This document shows positions 47,105 through 55,489 of a DNA stretch of 64,000 nucleotides, one piece after another; the first letter of the stretch is position 1; every line of letters starts with the position of its first letter. Source of the stretch: Lichenicola sp964247725 (GTDB taxonomy: Bacteria; Pseudomonadota; Alphaproteobacteria; Acetobacterales; Acetobacteraceae). The stretch spans positions 6,255 through 70,254 of the forward strand of contig CAXTVM010000014.1 of the NCBI GenBank assembly GCA_964247725.1. Reading direction: 5' to 3'. Below the pieces are notes generated by a model that was not told the origin of the DNA, did not search any database, and was given only the letters and a program-made list of their open reading frames with translations. A program made the translations under genes and the position numbers.

Positions 47105-48139
47105 ATGTTGATGCGGAATCAACAGATCCGAAGCACTTCATTCGCTCCGCGACTGCAGGCGCTGCTGCACGATCATCGCGGCAAGGACGCGTTCCGTCTC
47201 GAACCGCGCACGATCGGCGTGGCCGGGCCGGAGCTGATCGACCGGATCCTGGCGGCCAGGCCCGCGACCGAGTTCGAGCGCCCGACCTTCAAGCCGCTGC
47301 ATGGCCGCTCGATCCCGAGAACAGATGCGCTCCGTTCCATCCAGGCGATCGGCAAGGATGTGCGCAGCGCGCTGAAGAAGCCGCTGCCGGATGACGTCGA
47401 CCTTTCCGGCGAATGGCCGCATGTCGGCCACAACTATCTGCGGGACTTCATTCTCGGCCGGGATCCCGGCCGTTTGCAGTTCCTGATGAACCGCGTGCTT
47501 GAACTGACGCCAAAACTGACCTGGAGCGTGATCGCGGCTGGCGCCATGCCGCGCCTGCGTTTGAAGCCGGGCGCGTCGCAGGTGGCGGTGCAGACGGCGA
47601 ACGCTTCCGGCTACCACGATCGTCGTTACGCCATGGGCCTGTATCGACGCACCGCGGCGCCGATCTGCTTCACCATTTCGACGCTCGTCGCCAACGCGCT
47701 GTGGCTTGGCGCGCCGTTCGACGACGACATGCCAAACCGCAACATCCTGTTCGAAGCGCTACGGTTGTTGCCGCCGTCGTGGAACATCCTTCGCTATGCG
47801 TCCGTGGAATACACCGCACTCGACGAGCGGATTGGTTCCGACGACGACATCCTCATCCTGCCACTGCTGAGCCATCGTGACCCGGCGCTGTGGGACGAGG
47901 CGGACGCATTCCGTCCCGAACGCTGGAACACGCTTGATCCGGACAATCATCCCGGATTTGTGCCGTTCGGCCATCGCTCGGAGCGATGCTGGGGCCAAAA
48001 CATGGTGATGCCGCTCGCCGGCATGCTGCTCGACATGCTGCGCGCGAACAACTTCTCGGTCGATCCCAACCAGCGCAAGACGGACGTGCCGCTCGACGGC
48101 CTACTCGGGGTGACCGGCATCCGCGTCGTCCGCCACTAG
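47105..48139 (+). CDS. Short cytochrome P450, candidate peptide-crosslinking enzyme
   Basis: A 344-residue P450, some 50-60 residues shorter than usual bacterial members, the missing part being N-terminal. The ExxR motif is EALR at 217-220, the PERF-like motif is FRPERW at 269-274, and the heme loop is FGHRSERCWG with proximal Cys295. Where the I helix should carry an acid-threonine pair (A/G-G-x-D/E-T) there is AAPICFT, so the usual oxygen-activating pair seems absent, as reported for some P450s that couple aromatic residues. It directly follows the AWYGWY peptide gene. Base composition is lower in GC than the neighbouring housekeeping genes. The start could also be the ATG two codons later. 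Role inferred: C-C or C-N crosslinks in the precursor core. Confidence 0.82.
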   Translation: MLMRNQQIRSTSFAPRLQALLHDHRGKDAFRLEPRTIGVAGPELIDRILAARPATEFERPTFKPLHGRSIPRTDALRSIQAIGKDVRSALKKPLPDDVDLSGEWPHVGHNYLRDFILGRDPGRLQFLMNRVLELTPKLTWSVIAAGAMPRLRLKPGASQVAVQTANASGYHDRRYAMGLYRRTAAPICFTISTLVANALWLGAPFDDDMPNRNILFEALRLLPPSWNILRYASVEYTALDERIGSDDDILILPLLSHRDPALWDEADAFRPERWNTLDPDNHPGFVPFGHRSERCWGQNMVMPLAGMLLDMLRANNFSVDPNQRKTDVPLDGLLGVTGIRVVRH

Positions 48140-48394
48140 GTTCTGTTGGCGCCTCACCATCCGGCTGGCTTTACGCTCCCCCCCCCCCGTTTCGGGAGGA
48201 CGTTCAGGATGCTCACGGACGCACGATGAACGATACTAGAGCCTCTGATCTGTGGAACGGAACTGGATGGCGACCTCCTCCTCGGGGGTGACCGGCCTCC
48301 GAAATCGGCGTCGGCGCACATCGATGACGCTGGGAGTTCCTGTGGCGTATCCGCCCGGTGACAGCCGTCCCGTTGGGTTGAGTTCAGGCCGCTT
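48140..48394. other. Gene-free stretch after the P450
   Basis: No reading frame here can be supported. It contains a C-run (around 48178) and a 21-codon ATG frame at 48226 without a recognisable product. It may be relic sequence between the accessory locus and the repeat. No transporter or protease gene follows the P450. Confidence 0.5.
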
Positions 48395-48476
48395 TGCCCA
48401 AGGGCCATCTTCTTATAAATCCGGTTCCAAGGGCTGCAGGCCCTTGGCGGGTCCAGGGCAGAGCCCTGGCCTTCCC
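48395..48476. repeat. Intergenic palindromic repeat, partial copy
   Basis: CCAAGGGCTGCAGGCCCTTGG hairpin and the right arm GGGTCCAGGGCAGAGCCCTGGCC of the repeat family. Marks the right edge of the AT-richer accessory patch. Confidence 0.7.
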
Positions 48477-48541
48477 TAGGCGGATTGACGGTGCGCCGGC
48501 TTGGCGGCACCTGTAGCGCAACAGTTCCGGAATCCCGCCTC

Positions 48542-48940
48542 ATGCGTCGCCTGTCGATCCTCGCCACACTCTGCCTGCTGTCGGGCTGCGCCAGCGAGGG
48601 GGCGGGCGGCGACGCCGAGACCGGCCACAAGTACGTCGTGTTCTTCACCGCCGGCTCGGCCGCGATCGAGGGGCCCGGCACCGGCGTGGTGTCGCTCGCG
48701 GCCGCGGTCGCCAAGCGCAATCCGACCCTGGCCATCGTGGTCGCCGGCTACGCGGCGGCGCACGGCAACGCCGATGCCGACCAGGCGCTGTCGGCCGCGC
48801 GCGCCGACGCGGTCGCCGCGGCGCTCGAGGCCGACGGCGTCGGGCCGGCGCGGGTGCGCGAGAACCCCCGCCCGCCGGCCAACGAGCAGCCCGCGGTCGC
48901 CGCCCGCCGGGTGGAGATCGGCTTCGCCGCGCCGGGCTGA
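48542..48940 (+). CDS. OmpA-like lipoprotein
   Basis: A 132-residue protein starting MRRLSILATLCLLSGCAS, a lipoprotein signal with lipobox LSGC. The mature part has FFTAGSAAIEGPGTGVVSLA, IVVAGYAAAHGNADADQALS and a conserved-type ending AARRVEIGF, the order of an OmpA C-terminal peptidoglycan-binding domain. It is shorter and more divergent than typical Pal. It probably anchors to the outer membrane and binds the cell wall. The ATG at 48542 is favoured over an upstream GTG because it places the signal peptide correctly. Confidence 0.75.
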   Translation: MRRLSILATLCLLSGCASEGAGGDAETGHKYVVFFTAGSAAIEGPGTGVVSLAAAVAKRNPTLAIVVAGYAAAHGNADADQALSAARADAVAAALEADGVGPARVRENPRPPANEQPAVAARRVEIGFAAPG

Positions 48941-48970
48941 TCCGGCGCCGCCTTTGCCGCCCTGGGCGCC

Positions 48971-50842
48971 ATGCTGACCGCCGCCGCGTCCGATCCCGCC
49001 GCCATGGCGGGCCGGGACGACCCGGACGCGGTGCTGGCCCGGGTGTTCGGCTTCCCCGGCTTCCGCGGCCTGCAGCGGCGCGCGATCGACCGCGTCATGG
49101 CCGGCGGCGATACCCTGCTGCTGATGCCGACCGGCGGCGGCAAGAGCATCTGCTACCAGCTCCCGGCGCTGTGCCGACCCGGCATGGGGCTGGTGATCTC
49201 GCCGCTGATCGCGCTGATGGACGACCAGGTGGCGGCGATGCGCCAGCTCGGCATCAAGGCGGCTGCGCTGCACTCGGAGCTGGAGCCCGACGAGGCCGCT
49301 CGGATCCGGAACGAGCTCGCCGCCGGCCGCCTCGACCTGCTCTACGTCTCGCCCGAGCGGCTGCTGTCGGGCAGCATGCTGGAGCGGCTGTCGCGGCTCG
49401 AGATCTCGGTCATCGCCATCGACGAGGCGCACTGCGTGTCCGCCTGGGGCCACGAGTTCCGGCCGGAGTATCGCGCGCTGGCGCAGCTGCCGCGGCACCT
49501 GCCCGGGGTGCCGCGGATCGCGCTCACCGCCACCGCCGACCCGCGCACCCGCGCCGACATCCTGGACGCGCTGGCGATGCCGGACGCCGAGCTGCTGGTG
49601 TCGTCGTTCCACCGGCCGAACCTGCACATCGCGGCGCGGCCGAAGGGGTCCGAGCTGAACCAGCTGCTCGAGGTGCTGGCGCGGCATCGCGACGCCGCCT
49701 CGATCGTCTATTGCGGCAGCCGCAACAAGACCGAGCGCATCGCGCGCAGCTTGCGCGAGCGGGACTGGCCGGCGATCCCGTTCCATGCCGGGCTGTCGCC
49801 GATCGAGAAGCGGGCCGGCCTGCTGCGCTTCCGCTCCGGCGAGCCGATCGTGATCTGCGCCACCATCGCGTTCGGCATGGGCATCGACCGGCCGGACGTG
49901 CGCTCGGTGGTGCATCTCGACATGCCGGACAGCCCGGAGGGCTACTACCAGCAGATCGGCCGCGCCGGCCGCGACGGGCTGCGCTCCGACACGCTGCTGC
50001 TGTATGGCGCCGAGGACATGGCGCGGGCGCGGCACTGGCTGGAGCAGAGCCAGGCGCCGGACGCGCAGAAGCGGGTCATGGGCCAGCGGCTGGAGGCGAT
50101 GATCGGGCTGGCCGAGGCGACCTCCTGCCGCACTCGCGTCCTGCTGGCCTGCTTCGGCGAGGCGCTGGGGGAGGATTGCGGCCATTGCGACACCTGCCGC
50201 AACCCGCTGGCGATGTTCGACGGCACGGTGGCGGCGCAGAAGGTGCTCTCGGCGATCTACCGCACCGGCCAGATGTTCGGCGCGCTGCACATCGTGGCGG
50301 TGCTGCGCGGCAAGCAGACCGAGGCCGTCCGCCGGCACCGGCACGACCAGCTGGCGCTGTACGGCATCGGCCGCGAGCGGCCGGACGGGTTCTGGCGCGG
50401 CGTGATCCGCCAGCTGGTGGCGCGCGGCGCGGTGCGGGTGGTGGAGGGCGAATACGCCAGCCTGGCGCTGCAGGAGACCGCGGCGCGGCCGATCCTGCGC
50501 GGCGAGGAGCGGGTGATGCTGCACGAGGAGGCCGAGGCCGGCGTCGCCGGCGCGCTCGCTGAGGGCACCGCCTCGTCGTCGCCGCGCGGCGCCGGCGTCC
50601 TGCGCCCGCTGGACGAGGGCGCCGAAGCCCGGTTCCAGGCGCTGCGGGCCTGGCGCACCGCCGAGGCGCGCGCGCAGGCGGTGCCGCCCTACGTCATCTT
50701 CAGCGACGCCACCCTGCGCGACATCGCCGCCGACCGGCCGCGCACGCTGGCCGCGTTTGCCGGCATCAAGGGGGTCGGCGCCTCCAAGCTGGAGCGCTAC
50801 GGCGAGCGGGTGCTGCAGGTGCTGGCCGAACCGCCGGCGTGA
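48971..50842 (+). CDS. recQ: ATP-dependent DNA helicase RecQ
   Basis: A 623-residue RecQ. Helicase core: FRGLQRRAIDRVMAGGDTLL, Walker A LMPTGGGKSICYQLP, DEAH box AIDEAHCVSAWGHEFRPEY, motif VI QQIGRAGRDG. A zinc-binding region with CGHCDTC and a winged helix follow, then a C-terminal HRDC domain (DATLRDIAADRPRTLAAFAG). It unwinds DNA in recombinational repair. GHEFRPEY has Glu where Asp is usual, a conservative change. Its stop overlaps the next gene by 4 bp (GTGA). Confidence 0.95.
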   Translation: MLTAAASDPAAMAGRDDPDAVLARVFGFPGFRGLQRRAIDRVMAGGDTLLLMPTGGGKSICYQLPALCRPGMGLVISPLIALMDDQVAAMRQLGIKAAALHSELEPDEAARIRNELAAGRLDLLYVSPERLLSGSMLERLSRLEISVIAIDEAHCVSAWGHEFRPEYRALAQLPRHLPGVPRIALTATADPRTRADILDALAMPDAELLVSSFHRPNLHIAARPKGSELNQLLEVLARHRDAASIVYCGSRNKTERIARSLRERDWPAIPFHAGLSPIEKRAGLLRFRSGEPIVICATIAFGMGIDRPDVRSVVHLDMPDSPEGYYQQIGRAGRDGLRSDTLLLYGAEDMARARHWLEQSQAPDAQKRVMGQRLEAMIGLAEATSCRTRVLLACFGEALGEDCGHCDTCRNPLAMFDGTVAAQKVLSAIYRTGQMFGALHIVAVLRGKQTEAVRRHRHDQLALYGIGRERPDGFWRGVIRQLVARGAVRVVEGEYASLALQETAARPILRGEERVMLHEEAEAGVAGALAEGTASSSPRGAGVLRPLDEGAEARFQALRAWRTAEARAQAVPPYVIFSDATLRDIAADRPRTLAAFAGIKGVGASKLERYGERVLQVLAEPPA

Positions 50843-51957
50843 GGAACCCGCGCATCGACCTGCTGCGCGGCCTGTCGATCCTGCTGGTGCTGCTGCACCA
50901 TTTCAACATCGCCTACCGGCTGCGCGACACATCGCTTGCCGGCCCGGCCGGATGGCCCGCGCTGCACGCCGTGGTCCGGAACGGCAACTACGCCGTGACC
51001 ATGTTCTTCGTCGTCTCCGGATACCTCATCACCGCGAACGCGGACCGGCGATGGGGCGGTCTGCGCAACGTCCGGGCCGGGACGTTCTACCGGTATCGCG
51101 CGGCCCGGATCATGCCGTGCGTGCTGCTGCTGCTGCTGGCCGTCGGCATCCTCGCCGCCGCCGGGGTCGACATCTTCCGCGATCGTGCGGAGTTCGGGGC
51201 GCCGGTGCCGTTCTGGCTCGCCGGCCTCGCCTCGCTCACGTTCTGGACCAACGTGCTGATGAGCCGCGCCGGCTGGTTCAACTACGCGCTCTGCGTGCAG
51301 TGGTCGCTGTCGATCGAGGAGGCGTTCTACCTGTCGTTTCCGATCCTGTGCCGGCTGCTCGGGCGGGAGCGGCACCTGCTCGCCGCGTGGGGCGCCTTCA
51401 TCGCGATCGGGCCGATCTGGCGCCTCACCCACCAGGCCTCCGAATACGAGGAGCTGAACTCGTACCTGTCGTGTTTCGACGGCATCGCGCTCGGCTGCTG
51501 CGCCGCGGTGCTCGACCGGCATTTCCGCCTCCCGGTCCGCTGGCTGCGGCCGCTGCAGGGACTGGCCGTGCTGGCGATGGCGTGGTTCTACCTGGCGCGG
51601 CCGATCGCCGAGACGGCCGTCGCCGGGGTCAGCCTGATGGCGCTGGGCACGGCGATCCTGCTGATCGGCCAGGACCGGCCGGTGCAGCCGGCGGCCCCGC
51701 CCGCCGCGATCTTCGGCCCGCTCCGGCAATGCGGCCGCCTCAGCTACGAGCTCTATCTGTTCCACCTGGTGGTGCTGGGCCTGCTGCGGACCGCGTGGCG
51801 GCCGGAGGCGACCGTGGGCGACGCGAAATTGGCACTGCTCGCCGCCTACCTGGTGCTTTCCGCGGCGCTGGCGGTGCTTGTGAGCCGCTGCTACTCGGAC
51901 CCGCTGAACCGGCGGCTCCGCGCCGGGGCATCCGGCCTCTCGTTCCGGCCATCGTGA
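50839..51957 (+). CDS. Acyltransferase 3 family membrane protein (OafA/YrhL type)
   Basis: A 372-residue protein with about ten hydrophobic segments. It starts IDLLRGLSILLVLLHHFNIA with the essential histidine pair, and then has FFVVSGYLIT and WSLSIEEAFYLSFPIL, all signatures of acyltransferase 3. These proteins transfer acetyl or other acyl groups to sugars of envelope polysaccharides. The acceptor is unknown. GTG start overlaps the recQ stop. Confidence 0.88.
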   Translation: MRNPRIDLLRGLSILLVLLHHFNIAYRLRDTSLAGPAGWPALHAVVRNGNYAVTMFFVVSGYLITANADRRWGGLRNVRAGTFYRYRAARIMPCVLLLLLAVGILAAAGVDIFRDRAEFGAPVPFWLAGLASLTFWTNVLMSRAGWFNYALCVQWSLSIEEAFYLSFPILCRLLGRERHLLAAWGAFIAIGPIWRLTHQASEYEELNSYLSCFDGIALGCCAAVLDRHFRLPVRWLRPLQGLAVLAMAWFYLARPIAETAVAGVSLMALGTAILLIGQDRPVQPAAPPAAIFGPLRQCGRLSYELYLFHLVVLGLLRTAWRPEATVGDAKLALLAAYLVLSAALAVLVSRCYSDPLNRRLRAGASGLSFRPS

Positions 51958-51958
51958 C

Positions 51959-52823
51959 GTGGGTGCCGGCATGCTGGCGACGGCCAGGATCGACGAGGCG
52001 GGCGACCTCGAACTGTCCGGCGTCACCGATCCGGTGCCGTGGTGGAGCTTCACGAAGACCGTGCCGGCGGCGGCGATCCTTCGGCTCGTCGATCGGGGTG
52101 CGCTCGGTCTGGAGGCGCCCGTGGACGGCCGGCGCTTCACCCTGCGGCAGCTCCTGCGCCACGAGGCGGGCCTGCCGGACTATGGCGGCCTCGGCCGCTA
52201 CCGTGAGGACGTCGCCGCCGGCAGGCCGCCCTGGCCGGTGTCGAGGCTGCCGGCCGCGGTGGATGCGGACAGGCTGCGATTCGAGCCGGACCGGCCGGGC
52301 CTATTCGAACATCGGCTATCTCAAGCTGGCTCGGCTCATCGAGCAGGTGACCGGCTCGACGCTGAGGGTCGCCCTCGGGACGCTGGTGTCCGCGCCCTGC
52401 CAGCTCGCGACGGCCCGGCCGGCGACCTCGCCCGCGGACCTGGAGGGCGTGCGGATGGGGGCCGTCTCGTCCTGCCATCCCGGATGGGCCTATCACGGCC
52501 TCGTCGTCGGCACGGTGGCGGACGCGGCCCGTCTGCTGGGTGCCCTCGTCGCCGGCCGCCTGCTCGAGCCGGGGACGCGGGGGGACATGATGCAGGGACG
52601 AAGGCTGCCGCAGCATCGCGGCGCGGCCCACCTCGATCCGGCCCATGGGCTCGGCCTCGTGCTCTCGGCCTTGGACCCGGGGGATCATCCGGTCGGCCAC
52701 GCCGCGGCGGGCCCCGGCGGCAGGATCGCCGTCTGTGCCAGGCGGCGATCGGTGGCCGCATCCGGGACCGCCTGGCCGTCCGCGACGGACCCGGACCTGG
52801 CGGTCCGACGCCTGTCGTGCTGA
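51959..52823 (+). pseudogene. Serine hydrolase (beta-lactamase family), frameshifted
   Basis: The first frame starts with GTG at 51959 and has WWSFTKTVPA, supplying the SxxK nucleophile motif, and LRQLLRHEAGLPDYG. Near 52285-52300 the similarity jumps to another frame, which begins AYSNIGYLKLARLIEQVTG with the YxN motif and continues to the end at 52823. Removing one C in the GGGCC there joins the two halves. Either the gene was recently inactivated or the base is a sequencing error. Even joined it is short for the family, and the third motif (HxG) is not obvious. The end overlaps the glpK start. Confidence 0.75.
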
Positions 52824-54367
52824 TGCCGCGAGCGAGGCGCGCCACGGGCGACGGGCCGACCGTGCTGGCGATCGACCAGGGCACCAGCTCGACCCGCAGC
52901 ATCCTGTTCGGCGACGGCGCCGTGCCCCTGGCGCGGGAGCAGCGGGAGCTGGCCCAGCGGTATCCCGGCCCCGGCCTGGTCGAGCATGATCCCGAGCGGA
53001 TCTGGCGCGACGTGCTCGGGACCGCGCGGGCGGCGCTCCGGCACGGCGATCCGGCGCGCGTCGCCGCGATCGGCATCGCCAACCAGCGCGAGACGGTGGT
53101 GGTGTGGGACCGCGAGACCGGGGCGCCGATCCACCCCGCCATCGTCTGGCAGGACCGCCGCACCGCCGCGCGCTGCGACCGGCTCCGCAGCGACGGCGCC
53201 GAGCCGCTGGTGCGGGCCCGCACCGGGCTGCTGCTCGACCCGTACTTCTCGGCCACCAAGCTCGCCTGGCTGCTCGACGCAGTCCCCGGCGCCCGGCACC
53301 GGGCCGAGGACGGGCATCTCGCCTTCGGCACCGTCGACAGCTTCCTGCTGTGGCGGCTGACCGGCGGCCGCGTGCACGCCACCGACGTCAGCAACGCCTC
53401 CCGCACGCTGCTGTTCGACATCCACCGGCGCTGCTGGGACCCGGAGCTGCTGCGGCTGTTCGGCATCCCGGAGGCGCTGCTGCCCGCCGTGCGCGACAAC
53501 GATGCCCGGTTCGGCGACACCGACCGCTCGCTGTTCGGCCGGGCCATCGCGGTCGGCGGCATGGCGGGCGACCAGCAGGCGGCGATGATCGGCCAGGCCT
53601 GCCTCGCGCCCGGCCTGGCGAAGTCCACCTACGGCACCGGCTGCTTCATGCTGCTCAACACCGGGGCCGATGCCGTCGCCTCGGCGAGCCGGCTGCTGAC
53701 CACGATCGCCTTCCGGCTCGGCGGCCGCACCTCCTATGCGCTGGAGGGCGCCATCTTCACCGCGGGTGCCGCGATCGGCTGGCTGCGCCGCGGCCTCGGC
53801 CTGGTCCCGGACGCCGCGCAGACGGGCGCGATGGCGGCGTCCGTGCCCGACGACCATGGCGTATTCATGGTGCCGGGCTTCGTCGGGCTGGGCGCGCCGC
53901 ACTGGGACCCGCAGGCGCGCGGGCTGATCTGCGGCCTCACCCTGGACAGCACCGCGAGCCACCTGGTCCGGGCGGCGCTGGAGTGCGTCGCGTTCCAGAC
54001 GCTCGACCTCGCCGACGCCATGCGGCGCGACGGCGCCGCGGCGCCGCGGGCGGTCCGGATCGACGGCGGCATGGCGGCCAACGACTGGTTCTGCCGGTTC
54101 CTGGCCGACATGCTGCAGGTGCCGGTCGAGCGCCCGCGCCACCTCGAGACCACGGCGCGGGGTGCGGCGCTGCTGGCCGGGCTCGCCACCGGCGTCTGGC
54201 CGGACCCCGCGGCGCTGGCCGCGACCTGGACCCGCGGCGCCGTGTTCGAGCCCGGCATGGAGGCGTCGCGGCGCGCGGCGCGGATCGTCGGCTGGCAGGA
54301 CGCGCTGCGCCGGGCGCTGACCCCGCCCGGACCTGTCGATCAGCCTGTCCCGGCCTCTATCTCGTGA
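52823..54367 (+). CDS. glpK: Glycerol kinase
   Basis: A 514-residue FGGY kinase. It opens TVLAIDQGTSSTRSILF and carries IGIANQRETVVVWDRETGAP, IVWQDRRTA, GTVDSFLLWRLTGG, GDQQAAMIGQ, STYGTGCFML and the C-terminal RIDGGMAANDWFCRFLADML. It phosphorylates glycerol to sn-glycerol 3-phosphate. No glpD or glpF gene lies nearby. The ATG at 52823 overlaps the preceding pseudogene stop (TGATG). Confidence 0.95.
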   Translation: MPRARRATGDGPTVLAIDQGTSSTRSILFGDGAVPLAREQRELAQRYPGPGLVEHDPERIWRDVLGTARAALRHGDPARVAAIGIANQRETVVVWDRETGAPIHPAIVWQDRRTAARCDRLRSDGAEPLVRARTGLLLDPYFSATKLAWLLDAVPGARHRAEDGHLAFGTVDSFLLWRLTGGRVHATDVSNASRTLLFDIHRRCWDPELLRLFGIPEALLPAVRDNDARFGDTDRSLFGRAIAVGGMAGDQQAAMIGQACLAPGLAKSTYGTGCFMLLNTGADAVASASRLLTTIAFRLGGRTSYALEGAIFTAGAAIGWLRRGLGLVPDAAQTGAMAASVPDDHGVFMVPGFVGLGAPHWDPQARGLICGLTLDSTASHLVRAALECVAFQTLDLADAMRRDGAAAPRAVRIDGGMAANDWFCRFLADMLQVPVERPRHLETTARGAALLAGLATGVWPDPAALAATWTRGAVFEPGMEASRRAARIVGWQDALRRALTPPGPVDQPVPASIS

Positions 54368-54806
54368 TCTCGCGGCTGCCGGCCTGGACCTGGAATGGCG
54401 CCGTCAGCGTGGCGCCGCCATCGAAGCTGACGGTCACCGGGACCGTGGCGCCGGCGTGGAGCGCCGGCGTCGGCTTCGAACAGATCAGGTGATAGCCGCC
54501 CGGCGCCAGGACCATCTCCTGCTTCCCCGGCAGCGTGAGCTTGGAGACGCCACCCGCCGTGGTCCCCGCCTCCTCGAGCTGCAGCGCGCCGCAGGCCGGC
54601 GTGCTCCAGCCGGTCATCAGCAGCGCCTGGTCGGACGTGTTGGTGACGGTGAAGAAGCCGAGCGCCGGCGATCCCTGCACCAGCAGGATCTGCCCCTTGC
54701 TCAGCGTGACGCCGGGGGGCGGCGCGGCCCGGGCCGGTATGGGCCCGGCGAGCAGGATCAAGGCCGCGAGGCGACGGGTGCGGCTGCATCGGGGACCGGT
54801 GGGCAT
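54357..54806 (-). CDS. PCuAC-like periplasmic protein with altered metal motif
   Basis: A 149-residue secreted protein with signal peptide RRLAALILLAGPIPARA. The fold pattern (GQILLVQGSPALGFFTVTN near the start, VLAPGGYHLI later, VTVSFDGGATLTAPFQV at the end) is that of the copper chaperone PCu(A)C, which delivers Cu(I) to cytochrome oxidase. The classical copper ligands (H-x-M pattern) are only partly present: the late site reads YHLICSK, and the early His/Met positions are replaced, with a Cys in TPACG. It may bind metal differently or have lost that role. Convergent with glpK, overlapping its end. Confidence 0.7.
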   Translation of the reverse strand: MPTGPRCSRTRRLAALILLAGPIPARAAPPPGVTLSKGQILLVQGSPALGFFTVTNTSDQALLMTGWSTPACGALQLEEAGTTAGGVSKLTLPGKQEMVLAPGGYHLICSKPTPALHAGATVPVTVSFDGGATLTAPFQVQAGSREITR

Positions 54807-54918
54807 TCGACCTCCTGGGGATGGCGTCTGCGGTCGAGGCAAGCCCCAAGACTTGCCACGGCGGATGCCCGGGCGCACCTGTCTGCGCCCGTTCGACGAT
54901 CACCGTCAGGACCATCGC

Positions 54919-55437
54919 ATGCGCTGCCCGTTCTGCGGCCACGAGGACACGCAGGTCAAAGACAGCCGCCCGAACGAGGACGGCGCCGCGATCCGGCGCC
55001 GGCGCTCCTGCGCCAGCTGCGGCCAGCGCTTCACCACGATCGAGCGCGTGCAGCTGCGCGAGCTGGTGGTGGTCAAGTCCGACGGCCGCCGGGTGCCGTT
55101 CGAGCGCGACAAGCTCGGCCGCTCGATCCGCATCGCCACCGCCAAGCGCCCGGTCGACGAGGAGCGCCGCGAGCGCATCGTCAACGGGCTGGTGCGCCAC
55201 CTGGAGGCATCCGGCGACACCGAGATCTCCAGCACCCGGCTGGGCGAGCTGGTGATGGACACGCTGCGCGAGGTGGACGCGGTCGCCTACGTGCGCTTCG
55301 CCAGCGTCTATCGCGACTTCCGCGAGGCGCGCGACTTCGAGGCGATCGTCGGCTCGCTGACCCCGGCGCCGCTGCCCGCCGAGGCCGCCGGCGCCGATGC
55401 CGACGAGGCTGGACCTGACCGGCCAAAGGGCCGATGA
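54919..55437 (+). CDS. nrdR: Transcriptional repressor NrdR
   Basis: A 172-residue protein. It has an N-terminal zinc ribbon (MRCPFCGHEDTQVKDSR, then CASCGQRFTTIE) and an ATP-cone domain (VVVKSDGRRVPFERDKL). NrdR senses ATP/dATP and represses ribonucleotide reductase operons. The C-terminal 20 residues are Ala/Pro-rich. nusB and thiL follow, a conserved neighbourhood. Confidence 0.96.
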   Translation: MRCPFCGHEDTQVKDSRPNEDGAAIRRRRSCASCGQRFTTIERVQLRELVVVKSDGRRVPFERDKLGRSIRIATAKRPVDEERRERIVNGLVRHLEASGDTEISSTRLGELVMDTLREVDAVAYVRFASVYRDFREARDFEAIVGSLTPAPLPAEAAGADADEAGPDRPKGR

Positions 55438-55489
55438 AGCCCGCCATGATCAAAAGGACATGCGCGCAGCGCCGTCGGGGCCAGCCCTG

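Noticed and set aside
48226..48291. 21-codon frame after the P450 as a second precursor peptide
   Set aside because: It ends in PPPRG without an aromatic core, has no convincing ribosome site and lies in decayed sequence.
55460..55462. ATG at 55460 as nusB start
   Set aside because: The AAGGA sequence is only one base from it, too close for a ribosome site, and the extra residues have no family similarity; kept only as an alternative.
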